Assembly: GCA_963838375.1 (NCBI GenBank)
Contig: CAWIQY010000016.1
Coordinates: forward strand, 1-64,000
Origin: DVED01 sp963838375
GTDB taxonomy: Bacteria > Cyanobacteriota > Cyanobacteriia > Cyanobacteriales > Geitlerinemataceae
Length of the DNA stretch: 64,000 bases
Reading direction: 5' to 3'
Shown: one piece after another, positions 19,250 through 29,900 of the stretch
Position numbering within the stretch: the stretch's first letter is position 1
How the letters are laid out: every line of letters begins with the position of its first letter
Position numbers and translations under genes: made by a program
Notes under the pieces: model-generated
What the model was told of the DNA's origin: nothing
What the model saw: the letters and a program-made list of their open reading frames with translations, nothing else
The model's database searches: none

Positions 19250-20815
19250 TCAGTTCGTTTCCTCGCTGAGCGATTCGACTTCTCCGGTTTCGATCGTCTC
19301 GGGAATTTCGATCTCGGATTCGGTGAGGTCTATTTCCTCCTCAACGGCGGGTTCTAACTCAGGTTCGGGTTCGATCGTTACAGGAACTTCTTCAGATATA
19401 GAGTCCGGCAAAATTTCCTCATCACTCGGTATCTCAGGAATGAGAACATCTCCGTCCTTATTTCCATCCTCTTTGGGTTCGATGTTGGATTCGATCGATG
19501 CAGGTTCCTCTTCCAGAGGTATTTCCGCCTCAACGGGAATCATCTCCAACGCCGAATCTTCTTCCCCAGGAACCACCATTTCCGGAGAAATCTGTTCAAC
19601 TTCGGGTTCAACTTCGGGTTCAACTTCGGGTTCAACTTCGGGTTCAACTTCCGGCAACACATCTTCCCCAGACTGTTCTGGCGTCGGTTCCGGTTCTTCA
19701 ACCCCTTCGGATTCGGTGGCAGGTTCTACAATCTCTTCGGGAACTTCGATCTCGCTGGGAATGTCTTCAAGTTCGACGGTTGGTTCTTCGATGATTTCGG
19801 GTAATGTCACCGGTTCTGGTAGAGGTTCTTCCGTCACTTCCGGCGTAGGTTCAGGGTTTTGTGCCCCTGTTTCTTCTTGGGAGACGTAATTGGGATCGAC
19901 AATTCCCCGTGCTTCCTCTGCCGAGAGTTCGCCACGGATCAGTTGGGATAGGGTATCGTTTGCGCCGGGTTCGTAGGTGATAACCCGCACAGTATTATTA
20001 AAGGCATTTTTAACCGGATTACCCAGTTCGTCGAGAAATTCCAGCTTCACCCAGTTTTTGCCCGGTTTGAAGCCTGTGAGGTACATGGACTGCCAGCGAT
20101 CGATGATAAAGCTTTTGCCGTCGATCGTACAACGAATCCGCCAATCCACAATGTCGTCTTCCTGAGACTCCTGCGCGATCAGGTGCAAAGGCGCATGAGT
20201 CAGATAAAAATCGAGCATAATCGGCTCGGCGCCGTAACTGCCTTGTGGATGGTTGTAGGTCAGCAGCGGCAAGGTAGACTCGGGCGCGTTATCGTCACTT
20301 TTAGTATATAAGTGGAATGTGGTTTGGGCATAGGCTCTCTCATTTTTAAAGCTCTCGTCCCAAGGACGAACCGCAAAAACCCTAAGAGTGTGAGTTCCGG
20401 GAGACACATCCGAAAACACCACAGGCTGGCTGAGGTCGTAAACAGTGGTAAGGGGATCATTGTCTAAGATGACGTGCAGATGCGGTCCCAAACCCAGCGT
20501 CTCGTTTTTAAAGATGGGTAAGTCTTGAACCTGAAGTTGTACGGTAACGGTGTCATCTTCGAGAATTTCGTCGGGTTGGGGAGAAACGATCGTAACTTGT
20601 GGGTGATAAGCCACGAGGGATTGACCGAGTTCCTGAAGCGTCTGGGGTGGGGAAACTTCCAAAATTACCATTTCGGGCTGAACAGCCGCTGTGGGTGGAG
20701 TCTCCTCACCAAGAGACGCCACCACACGATCTCTACAGCCCATCGGAGCGATCGCCAGGACGATCGCCAATTGAAACGCCAGCACCGTTTTTATGACGCT
20801 CCACCACTGCTCCAT
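19250..20815 (-). CDS. Acidic predicted lipoprotein with Glu/Pro/Val-rich tail
   Basis: Function unknown. The ATG at 20815 starts a hydrophobic signal (VIKTVLAFQLAIVLAIAPMGC) ending in a lipobox-like PMGC, so the protein is probably lipid-anchored. Residues ~55-290 look like a folded extracellular region (LHVILDNDPLTTVYDLSQPVVF, GTHTLRVFAVRPWDES, ITYEPGANDTLSQLIRGELS). The rest, nearly half of the protein, is a disordered, strongly acidic tail rich in E, P, V and I with a short VEPEVEPE repeat. It stands alone and faces away from psaA. Confidence 0.72.
   Translation of the reverse strand: MEQWWSVIKTVLAFQLAIVLAIAPMGCRDRVVASLGEETPPTAAVQPEMVILEVSPPQTLQELGQSLVAYHPQVTIVSPQPDEILEDDTVTVQLQVQDLPIFKNETLGLGPHLHVILDNDPLTTVYDLSQPVVFSDVSPGTHTLRVFAVRPWDESFKNERAYAQTTFHLYTKSDDNAPESTLPLLTYNHPQGSYGAEPIMLDFYLTHAPLHLIAQESQEDDIVDWRIRCTIDGKSFIIDRWQSMYLTGFKPGKNWVKLEFLDELGNPVKNAFNNTVRVITYEPGANDTLSQLIRGELSAEEARGIVDPNYVSQEETGAQNPEPTPEVTEEPLPEPVTLPEIIEEPTVELEDIPSEIEVPEEIVEPATESEGVEEPEPTPEQSGEDVLPEVEPEVEPEVEPEVEPEVEQISPEMVVPGEEDSALEMIPVEAEIPLEEEPASIESNIEPKEDGNKDGDVLIPEIPSDEEILPDSISEEVPVTIEPEPELEPAVEEEIDLTESEIEIPETIETGEVESLSEETN
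19602..19649. repeat. Four tandem 12-bp repeats in the lipoprotein gene
   Basis: GGTTCAACTTCG occurs four times in tandem and encodes the VEPE repeats in the acidic tail on the minus strand. The unit length keeps the frame. Confidence 0.7.
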
Positions 20816-21411
20816 CTTCAACACGTCTGACTCTACTCCTTAATACCGTTAGATGACCGCTACCAGCAGCTTACGCCACTATACCGGAAAACGCCTTCTC
20901 TACCTTCTGGAATCGGCGAACTCCATGCTGACTGCGCCCACCCATCTTTATGTCTCTAATCTATAGATAAATATAGATGACTCCTATTTAAAATATTAAT
21001 TCGCGTTAAATTTAACTTTTGTAAACTAAAAAATGTCATTTTGTTACATCTTTCTTAATTGGCTTGACTTTTCCTACTAAACCCGCGTTCCCCTATTTTA
21101 AAAGTATCTGTTTTTTTGATTGAATTATTGGAAGTGAAAGCTTATAATGACAAACGAACTCTCATTGCGTGAAGTTCGGGAGGAGCGGTTTTCAATCTCC
21201 ATTGATTGAAGGTTCGTTAAGAAATATTTCCTCTCTCAAATCAAGCCCGCCTAAAAAAACAAACGTTAGGAAGTTAGTACGTGGAAATCACTCAAAATGA
21301 GTTTCCCAGAAAGACCATCGGGCAAGTCGGGGAGAGGACAATCCGATCCCGAGCGCACTGCAAGAGAGTGTATTCATTCCTCATTTCACATACAGAGAGA
21401 GGAGAAACTCA
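20816..21411. other. Intergenic regulatory region upstream of psaA
   Basis: About 600 bp without a gene, between the divergent lipoprotein and psaA genes. It is strongly AT-rich at 20950-21130. It holds the psaA promoter described separately and then a long leader of about 260 bp with a small stem-loop (TTCAATC 21191-21197 pairing with GATTGAA 21204-21210). A GAGAGGAGAAAC ribosome-binding site lies just before the psaA ATG. Long leaders are usual for light-regulated psaAB. I could not identify specific operator sites. Confidence 0.6.
21120..21148 (+). promoter_or_regulatory. Likely psaA promoter
   Basis: TTGAAT (21120-21125), a 17-bp spacer and TATAAT (21143-21148) form a good sigma-70-type promoter pointing at psaA. 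The predicted start would be near 21155, leaving a leader of about 255 bases. Confidence 0.6.
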
Positions 21412-23668
21412 ATGACGATTAGTCCCCCAGAGCGGGAGGCAAAAGTCAAAGTCACGGTGGATTCCGATCCGGTTCCGACTTCTTTCGAGAAGTGGGGTAA
21501 GCCCGGTCATTTCAGCCGGACTCTGTCGAAGGGACCCAAAACCACGACTTGGATTTGGGACCTTCATGCCGACGCTCACGATTTTGATAGTCAGACCAGT
21601 GATTTAGAGGATATCTCGCGCAAAATCTTTAGCGCTCACTTCGGTCATTTAGCCGTAGTCTTCGTTTGGTTGAGTGGCGCGTACTTCCACGGCGCTCGCT
21701 TTTCCAACTACGAAGCTTGGCTGAGCAACCCCACGGGGATCAAACCCAGTGCTCAGGTTGTTTGGCCGATCGTAGGTCAAGAAATTTTGAATGGCGACGT
21801 TGGTGGTGGCTTCCACGGGATTCAGATCACCTCTGGATTGTTCCAACTCTGGCGCGCCTCTGGTTTTACCAACGAGTTCCAGCTCTACTGCACCGCGATC
21901 GGTGCGTTGGTCATGGCAGGCTTGATGCTGTTTGCCGGCTGGTTCCACTACCACAAAAAAGCACCTAAGCTTGAGTGGTTCCAAAATGTGGAATCCATGA
22001 TGAACCACCACCTATCTGTATTGCTAGGTTGCGGTTCCTTAGGTTGGGCCGGACATCAGATCCACGTCTCTCTGCCCATCAACAAGCTGCTGGATGCCGG
22101 GGTAGCCCCTAAAGATATACCCCTGCCTCACGAGTTCATCTTGGACTCGAGCAAGATGGCAGAGTTGTATCCCAGCTTTGCGGAAGGACTCAAACCTTTC
22201 TTCACCTTGAATTGGGGAGTTTACTCAGATTTTCTCACCTTCAAGGGTGGCTTGAATCCCCAAACTGGAGGATTGTGGCTTTCGGATACCGCCCACCATC
22301 ACTTGGCGATCGCGGTATTGTTCATCATTGCTGGTCACATGTACCGAACCAACTGGGGTATCGGTCACAGCATGAAAGAAATCCTAGAAGCCCACAGAGG
22401 TCCCTTCACTGGAGAAGGTCATAAGGGTCTCTACGAAATCCTAACTACATCGTGGCACGCTCAACTGGCAATTAACTTGGCTCTGCTAGGTTCTTTGACC
22501 TTGATTGTGGCTCACCACATGTATGCCATGCCTCCATACCCCTATATCGCCACCGACTACCCGACTCAGTTGTCCCTATTTACCCACCACATGTGGATTG
22601 GCGGCTTCTTAGTTGTGGGTGCTGGGGCTCACGGGGCAATATTCATGGTGCGCGATTACGATCCGGCGAAGAACGTCAACAACCTTCTCGATCGGGTCAT
22701 CCGTCACCGGGATGCCATCATCTCCCACTTAAACTGGGTCTGCATCTTCCTGGGCTTCCACAGCTTCGGGCTATACGTCCACAACGACACCATGCGTGCG
22801 TTCGGCCGTCCCCAGGATATGTTCTCCGATACCGGAATTCAATTGCAACCCGTTTTTGCCCAATGGGTACAAAACATCAATGCGGCTGCACCGGGAACCA
22901 CGGCTCCCAATGCACTTGCCAGTGTTAGCCCTGCTTTTGGCGGCGATATCGTTGCTGTCGGTGGCAAAGTGGCAATGATGCCTATTGCCTTGGGTACGGC
23001 AGACTTTATGGTGCATCACATCCATGCGTTCACCATTCACGTCACCGTCCTGATCCTGCTCAAAGGCGTTCTCTACGCCCGGAGCTTCTCGTCTGGTTCC
23101 AGATAAGAGCGAATTGGGCTTCCGCTTCCCCTGCGACGGTCCTGGACGGGGTGGTACTTGCCAAGTTTCGGCTTGGTACGACGTTTTCCTCGGTCTGTTC
23201 TGGATGTACAACTGCATCTCGGTGGTGATTTTCCACTTTAGCTGGAAAATGCAATCGGATGTTTGGGGAACTGTGTCGCCAGATGGCACGGTTTCGCACA
23301 TTACCAATGGAAACTTTGCTCAGAGTGCGATTACCATCAACGGATGGTTGCGCGACTTCTTGTGGGCGCAGGCTTCTCAGGTGATTACCTCTTATGGTTC
23401 CGCCCTGTCTGCCTATGGTTTGATGTTCTTGGCGGGTCACTTTGTGTTTGCTTTCAGCTTGATGTTCCTGTTCAGCGGTCGCGGCTACTGGCAAGAACTG
23501 ATCGAGTCCATTGTCTGGGCTCACAACAAGCTTAAGGTTGCTCCAGCCATTCAGCCTCGTGCTTTGAGTATCACTCAAGGTCGTGCTGTTGGGTTGGCTC
23601 ACTACCTCCTTGGAAGCATTACCGTCACCTGGGCATTCTTCCTGGCACGGATCATTTCAGTAGGATGA
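21412..23668 (+). CDS. psaA: Photosystem I P700 apoprotein A1 (one-base insertion near 23086)
   Basis: Core subunit of photosystem I that binds P700, antenna chlorophylls and, with PsaB, the FX iron-sulfur cluster in the thylakoid membrane. The frame from the ATG at 21412 is typical up to ILLKGVLYARS, then runs into a stop at 23104-23106. Removing one T at 23086-23087 restores SRLVPDKSELGFRFPCDGPGRGGTCQVSAW, with the two FX-ligand cysteines, and the final helices to the stop at 23666-23668. The repaired length is 751 residues, as expected. Because PsaA is needed for phototrophy and psaB next door is intact, I take the break to be a sequence error. psaB follows after 25 bp with its own GAGGAGG site. 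Confidence 0.96.
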
Positions 23669-23693
23669 TAGCGAGGAGGACTAGTTAGAACTT

Positions 23694-25907
23694 ATGGCAA
23701 CTAAATTTCCAAAATTTAGCCAGGATTTGGCTCAAGATCCGACCACACGTCGGCTCTGGTACGGGCTCGCCACCGCTCACGATTTTGAAAGCCACGACGG
23801 CATGACGGAGGAAAATCTTTATCAAAAGATTTTTGCTTCTCACTTCGGTCACCTGGCAATCATTTTCTTGTGGACGTCCGGTAACCTGTTCCACGTCGCC
23901 TGGCAAGGCAACTTCGAGCAGTGGATTAAAGATCCGCTGAACGTCCGTCCCATCGCTCACGCGATTTGGGATCCTCAATTTGGTAAAGGCGCGGTTGATG
24001 CTTTTACCCAAGCTGGCGCAACTAGCCCAGTAGACATCTGCTATTCCGGGGTTTACCACTGGTGGTACACCATCGGGATGCGCAGCAATAACGAACTGTA
24101 TCAGGGGTCTATTTTCCTCCTGATTGTGGCGTCGTTCATGCTATTTGCTGGCTGGTTACACCTGCAACCCAAATATCGTCCTAGCCTCTCTTGGTTCAAA
24201 AATGCGGAATCTCGCATGAACCACCACTTGGCAGGTCTGTTTGGGGTCAGCTCTCTGGCTTGGACAGGTCACTTGGTGCACGTTGCCATTCCCGAATCTC
24301 GGGGACAGCACGTGGGTTGGGATAACTTCCTGAGCGTCGCACCGCACCCAGCTGGATTGGGACCCTTCTTTAGCGGAAACTGGGGCGTTTACGCCCAGAA
24401 TCCGGATACGGCGGGTCACATCTTCGGGACATCGGAAGGCGCGGGAACAGCGATTCTCACCTTCTTGGGTGGTTTCCATCCCCAAACCGAGTCCTTGTGG
24501 CTGACGGACATGGCGCATCACCATTTGGCGATCGCCGTTCTCTTCATCGTTGCAGGTCATATGTACCGGACTAACTTCGGTATTGGCCACAGCATGAAGG
24601 AGATCTTGGAAGCGCACCGTCCCCCCGGTGGTCGGTTGGGCGATGGTCACAAGGGAATGTTTGATACCCTCAACAATTCCTTGCACTTCCAACTCGCCTT
24701 AGCTCTAGCTTCCTTAGGGGTTGTCACCTCTCTGGTTGCTCAGCACATGTATTCGATGCCTCCTTACGCTTTTATTGCGAAGGACTACACCACCACGGCA
24801 GCGCTTTACACCCATCACCAGTACATTGCTGGATTCATTATGTTGGGGGCGTTTGCTCACGGTGCTATCTTCCTCGTTCGGGATTACGACCCCGAAGCGA
24901 ATAAGAATAACGTACTGGCACGGATACTAGATCACAAAGAAGCGATTATCTCTCACCTGAGCTGGGTTACCCTATTCTTGGGCTTCCACACCTTGGGTCT
25001 GTACGTCCACAATGATGTTGTGGTTGCATTCGGGACTCCTGAGAAGCAAATCCTGATCGAACCTGTGTTCGCTCAGTGGATTCAAGCGTCTCACGGTAAA
25101 GCTCTCTATGGCTTTGATGTTCTGTTGTCCAATCCGGATAGTTTGGCGACGACCGCTTTCCCCAACTACGGGAATGTCTGGCTCTCCGGCTGGCTGGATG
25201 CGATCAACAGCGGAACGAACTCCCTGTTCCTGACCATTGGCCCTGGCGACTTCTTGGTTCACCACGCGATCGCTCTGGGTCTGCACACCACCACCTTGAT
25301 TTTGGTCAAAGGTGCGTTGGATGCTCGCGGTTCTAAGCTGATGCCCGATAAAAAAGATTTCGGCTATAGCTTCCCTTGCGACGGCCCCGGCCGTGGCGGT
25401 ACTTGCGATATCTCGGCTTGGGATTCTGTTTACCTGGCTGCCTTCTGGATGCTCAACACCCTCGGTTGGTTGACGTTCTACTGGCACTGGAAACACCTGG
25501 CTGTGTGGCAAGGTAATGTGGCTCAATTCAATGAGTCTTCCACTCACCTGATGGGTTGGTTCCGCGATTATCTGTGGCTGAACTCGGCTCAGTTAATCAA
25601 CGGCTACAATCCCTACGGTGTTAACAATCTTTCGATTTGGGCATGGATCTTCCTCGGCGCTCACTTTGTTTGGGCACTGAGCTTCATGTTCCTCATCTCT
25701 TGGCGGGGTTACTGGCAAGAGTTGATCGAAACCCTAGTTTGGGCACACGAGCGCACTCCTCTGGCTAACCTCATTGGCTGGAAGGATAAACCGGTGGCTA
25801 TGTCCATCGTTCAAGCTCGTTTGGTTGGTGTGGTTCACTTTGCAGTGGGCTATGTCTTCACTTATGCTGCCTTCCTGATTGCCTCTACGGCTGGTAAGTT
25901 CGGTTGA
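23694..25907 (+). CDS. psaB: Photosystem I P700 apoprotein A2
   Basis: Second core subunit of photosystem I, 737 residues and full length. It pairs with PsaA to hold P700, the early electron acceptors and the FX cluster. The FX-binding loop FPCDGPGRGGTCDISAWD is present, as are the His-rich helices that ligate chlorophyll (for example WTGHLVHVAIPESRGQHVGW and MAHHHLAIAVLFIVAGHMYRTNFGIGH). It starts at the ATG at 23694 after a strong GAGGAGG site. Cotranscribed with psaA and ended by a clear terminator at 25939-25970. Confidence 0.98.
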   Translation: MATKFPKFSQDLAQDPTTRRLWYGLATAHDFESHDGMTEENLYQKIFASHFGHLAIIFLWTSGNLFHVAWQGNFEQWIKDPLNVRPIAHAIWDPQFGKGAVDAFTQAGATSPVDICYSGVYHWWYTIGMRSNNELYQGSIFLLIVASFMLFAGWLHLQPKYRPSLSWFKNAESRMNHHLAGLFGVSSLAWTGHLVHVAIPESRGQHVGWDNFLSVAPHPAGLGPFFSGNWGVYAQNPDTAGHIFGTSEGAGTAILTFLGGFHPQTESLWLTDMAHHHLAIAVLFIVAGHMYRTNFGIGHSMKEILEAHRPPGGRLGDGHKGMFDTLNNSLHFQLALALASLGVVTSLVAQHMYSMPPYAFIAKDYTTTAALYTHHQYIAGFIMLGAFAHGAIFLVRDYDPEANKNNVLARILDHKEAIISHLSWVTLFLGFHTLGLYVHNDVVVAFGTPEKQILIEPVFAQWIQASHGKALYGFDVLLSNPDSLATTAFPNYGNVWLSGWLDAINSGTNSLFLTIGPGDFLVHHAIALGLHTTTLILVKGALDARGSKLMPDKKDFGYSFPCDGPGRGGTCDISAWDSVYLAAFWMLNTLGWLTFYWHWKHLAVWQGNVAQFNESSTHLMGWFRDYLWLNSAQLINGYNPYGVNNLSIWAWIFLGAHFVWALSFMFLISWRGYWQELIETLVWAHERTPLANLIGWKDKPVAMSIVQARLVGVVHFAVGYVFTYAAFLIASTAGKFG

Positions 25908-25938
25908 CCTTCCAGTTGCTTAGGTAATTAAGTTTCAA

Positions 25939-25970
25939 AAGTTCCCTGTCTTCTGGCAGGGACTTTTTTT
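25939..25970 (+). terminator. Rho-independent terminator after psaB
   Basis: AAGTTCCCTG pairs with CAGGGACTT around a short loop and is followed by seven T, 32 bp downstream of the psaB stop. Confidence 0.85.
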
Positions 25971-26003
25971 GTGTCGATTTTCCCAAACAAAATAAAATAC
26001 ATC

Positions 26004-26035
26004 AAAAACCCCGATGTCTAGACACCGGGGTTTTT
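26004..26035 (-). terminator. Terminator for the psaL-psaI transcript, symmetrical
   Basis: AAAAACCCCG (26004-26013) and CGGGGTTTTT (26026-26035) flank an inner TGTCTAGACA palindrome. The A and T tails on both sides make it usable in both directions. On the minus strand it lies 31 bp after psaI. Confidence 0.85.
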
Positions 26036-26065
26036 GTACGTGGAATCGCAGGTTAACTGAAACGT

Positions 26066-26182
26066 TTACGCCTCGGATTCAATGTATATAAAGGCAAGAC
26101 CCATGACCACTAGCGGCATCAGCCAGCAGGAGAGGGGAATCATAATTGCAGGTAAGAATGAAGCTGCGTAATCGCCACCCAT
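26066..26182 (-). CDS. psaI: Photosystem I reaction centre subunit VIII
   Basis: Single-helix photosystem I subunit of 38 residues, too short for routine ORF lists. It reads MGGDYAASFLPAIMIPLS then CWLMPLVVMGLAFIYIESEA, which matches PsaI in length and pattern (short N-terminus, one membrane helix, acidic IESEA end). The ATG at 26182 has GGAG (26190-26193) upstream. It follows psaL on the same strand after 63 bp. PsaI and PsaL sit together at the trimer or tetramer interface of photosystem I, so the pairing makes sense. Confidence 0.93.
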   Translation of the reverse strand: MGGDYAASFLPAIMIPLSCWLMPLVVMGLAFIYIESEA

Positions 26183-26245
26183 TTTGAAATTCTCCTTAAT
26201 TTAAATTTAGAACACTGTGTTGTGAGGATTTCATCGATGAGGCGT

Positions 26246-26731
26246 TTAGTTAACTAAACCCTGGAAGATGGAATCGACCACTGTAATGTTTTGCAGTAAG
26301 AAGAAGGCAACAAATGCCCCTCCCATGCTGCCCACAAAGAAGCCGGCAGTGAACTGACTCCATCCGTCGGCGGTTTTGAGCGGCTGGATGGCTTTCTGCT
26401 CCAGGTCGTCGTTTTGGTAAGCGACGAGCCCGTATGAGGCTAAGCACATGGTGGCAATTAATAATAGAGCCATCCCGGAGATGAGTCCTCCCATTGCCGC
26501 GAACTCGGAATCGCGTAACGGTCCCAATTTCACCCAAGGACCAATAATAAAGTATCCATGAGCCATGCCAATTTCCAATCCTCGAAGGATGGGAGCTAAT
26601 CCACGGCGATAGGCAGGTAGATTGCCAATAAAAGCCCGTGTAAAGGCAGAATCACTGATGGGAGTGGAAAGATGACCGATAAATGGATCACCCTGATAGG
26701 GGTGGACCATTTCCGTATCACGACTAGCCAT
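26246..26731 (-). CDS. psaL: Photosystem I reaction centre subunit XI
   Basis: Subunit that mediates oligomerisation of photosystem I, 161 residues with two to three membrane helices. Typical stretches are YQGDPFIGHLSTPISDSAFTRAFIGNLPAYRRGL, GLEIGMAHGYFIIGPWVKLGPLRDSE and the glycine-rich FTAGFFVGSMGGAFVAFFLL near the end. The ATG at 26731 is preceded by a GGAG site. It heads the leftward psaL-psaI pair, convergent with psaAB. Confidence 0.97.
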   Translation of the reverse strand: MASRDTEMVHPYQGDPFIGHLSTPISDSAFTRAFIGNLPAYRRGLAPILRGLEIGMAHGYFIIGPWVKLGPLRDSEFAAMGGLISGMALLLIATMCLASYGLVAYQNDDLEQKAIQPLKTADGWSQFTAGFFVGSMGGAFVAFFLLQNITVVDSIFQGLVN

Positions 26732-26988
26732 ATTTGTTTCTCCTTTCTAAAAATCTTTAAGAGACCTTAAGCTAACATTCTAGGCAAGTGGGGGTAGCTT
26801 AGTCTCAGAATGACCGGGGAACTTTAGAAAAGTTCATCTACGATCGCCAGAGAATTTTCTAAAAACGGGGTAAGTAGACGCTGAGTTATCTCTTTGCCTA
26901 CAATAGAAGTTATTCCTACCTCGAATTTTTATAAAGTTTTTTTAACGAAAGTTAAGAATAATTTTGCCACCTTCACCCCACCGAGCCG

Positions 26989-29900
26989 ATGTCCGACCCG
27001 TACGATGCCATTCAAGATCCGATCGCTAATGAAGCACTTCGGGAAGAGCTCAAGACTGTTCGATCGCGTGTGGCTCAACTGGAAGAGCAGATCGGCTCGC
27101 AGCCAACTCAAATTGCCCAACAAAAAGCGCTACTGGCGGTTGTCACCAAAATTCGGGAATCCCTTGACCTGGAAAGCATTTTTCAATCGACGGTTACTGA
27201 AGTGCGGCAACTGCTAGGTGCCGATCGCGTGGCGATTTATCGCTTTGAACCCGGATCGGACTATCTTTCCGGAGAAATTGTTGCAGAAGCCGTATTGACC
27301 CCATTCACCTCAGCGCTGGCAGTTCCCATCGAAGATCGTTGCTTTGGGGAAAAGTATGCTACAGAGTATCGCTTGGGTCACATGGCTGCCATTAGCGATA
27401 TCTACGCTGCCAACTTAGACCCATGTTATCTCAATACGCTTTCTCAGTTTCAAGTTATAGCTAATTTAGTTGTCTCGTTACTTCAGGGCGATCGACTGTG
27501 GGGGTTGCTCTGTATTCACCAATGCTCGAGTCCTAGGCAATGGCAGGACAACGAAATCGAGTTTGTCAGTCAGATTGCCATGCATTTGGGGGTGGCACTG
27601 CAACAAGCCGAATTGGTGGCTCAACTGCGGAATCAGTCCGATCGTTTGACCCAAGCGGTTGCTCAAGCGGTGGGACGAGAAAAAGCGGTTGCTGCCATTA
27701 TCGATAAAATCCGGCGCTCTCTCGATCTCAACACCATTTTTACCACCACCACCCAGGAAGTCCGGCAACTGCTGGAAACCGATCGAGTAGCTATCTATCG
27801 CTTCAAACCCGATTGGAGTGGCGAATTTTTAGTGGAGTCGGTGGCAGAGGGTTGGAGTTCCCTCGTCGAGAGGCAATCTCTCGATCCGCAACTGTGTGAC
27901 AACATCAGCCAGTGCAGCTTAAAATCCTTAGCCTATTCCCCCGTTCCCGATACGTATCTCCAAGAGACGAAGGGTGGAGAATTTATCCGGGGTCAGGTGT
28001 TTCGGGTTTGCGACAATATCTACGAAGCGGGATTTTCCCCATGTTATCTTCAAGCCCTGGAAAGATACCAGGCGAACGCCTATGCCATTGTTGCCATTTA
28101 TAAAGGGAAAAACCTGTGGGGATTGTTGGCAGCCTTTCAAAATTCTGGAGCGCGGCATTGGCAAGAAACCGAAGTGAACTTTCTGGTGCAAATTGGCGGA
28201 CAACTGGGGGTTGCCATCCAACAAGCTGAATTGTTAGGGCAAGCACAAAAACGATCGGATCGACTGCAAACCACTTTGGAAGCACAGTTGCAAAAACGTT
28301 CCCAGGAGCTGGCAAGAGAAGCCGAACGCGAGCGAGCGCTGGCTCAGGTGATCGATAAAATTCGCCAAACCTTAGACCTCGATACCATTTTCCAAACCGC
28401 AGCTACGGAAGTTCGCCAACTGCTATCGGTAGAGCGCGTCACCATTTATCAATTTCGCGAGGACTATTTCGGGGAATTTATCTTTGAATCGGCAGTGGCA
28501 AGATTTCCCAAACTCGTCGGTCAAGTCTGGGAAGATCCCTATTTGCAAGAACATCAGGGAGGACGGTTGCAAGAGAACGAACCTTGTATTGCCGACGATA
28601 TTTACCATGCGGGTTTGGATGAGTGTCACATCCAAATGCTGGAAAACTTCGCAATACGATCGTTTGCGGCAGTGGCGCTGTTTAAAGGCGATCGACTGTG
28701 GGGGTTGCTCTCCGCCTTTCAACATAGCAGACCGAGACAGTGGGAAGAGCGAGAAATTAAGTTGCTGATGCAAGTTGCCGCCCAATTGGGCGTGGCGCTG
28801 CAACAGTCGGAGTATTTAGAAATGCTGCAAACTCAAGCTCAACAACAGGCGAAAGCAGCCGAACAAGCCCGCGCCTTAGCCCGTGCGATCGAACGAACTC
28901 GTCAAACACTGGATATCGATACAATATTTAAAGCCACCACAGAAGAAGTCCGGCAAATCCTTCAGTGCGATCGGGTGGTTGTCTATCGTTTCAAACCCGA
29001 CTGGAGTGGGGAATTCGTCTCCGAGTCCGTCGGCTTCGGATGGCTCCCCATCGTCACTTCCGAGAGTCAAGCCACCTGGACTGATACCTACTTACAACAA
29101 ACCCAAGGCGGTCGATATCGCAATCACGAACACACCGCCGTCGATGACATTGAGCTGGCAGACTACACCCAATGTCATATCGAACTACTCCAGCGGTTTC
29201 AAGTCCGAGCTTACTGCTTGGTTCCCGTGTTTGTCGGAGATACGCTGTGGGGATTACTCGGTACTTATCAGAATTCGGGCACTCGTGTCTGGGAAAGCGA
29301 AGAAATTAGCTTGTTGTTTCAAATAGGCAATCAGTTGGGTGTAGCGGTGCAGCAGGCAGAACTGCTGGCACAGCTCAAAGAAGCAAAGGAAAATGCCGAT
29401 GCGGCAAACCGCGCCAAAAGTGAATTCCTTGCCAATATGAGCCACGAACTGCGAACGCCTCTCAACGCGATTTTGGGCTTTACGCAACTTTTGGCTCGGG
29501 ACTCCTCCCTCAATCAACAGCATCAAGAACATTTAGGAATTATCGGTCGCAGTGGCGAACATTTACTGGCGTTGCTAAATAACGTGCTGGAAATGTCAAA
29601 AATCGAGGCGGGTCAGATTGTGCTCAACGAGACCAGTTTCGATCTCTACCGTCTCCTGCAAAGTTTAGAAGAAATGTTGCGGCTAAAAGCTGAATATAAG
29701 GGTTTGCAGCTCATCTTTGACTGCGATCCGAATGTCCCCCAATGGGTCCGTGCCGATGAGAACAAACTCCGCCAGATATTAATTAACTTACTGTCTAATG
29801 CCCTGAAATTTACGGAAACTGGCAGTGTCACCTTGCGAGTTTCCCAATTAAGGCAGAAAGAACCGGTAAATCTTGTCCCTATTTTCCTCCACTTTGAGGT

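Noticed and set aside
23080..23115. Programmed frameshift or self-splicing intron in psaA
   Set aside because: Removing a single T restores the family sequence, there is no slippery heptamer or structure, and no insertion is present. Sequence error is simpler.
22771..23602. Open frames antisense to psaA (178 and 180 codons)
   Set aside because: They lie opposite highly conserved membrane helices and have no family features; the frames are open by codon bias.
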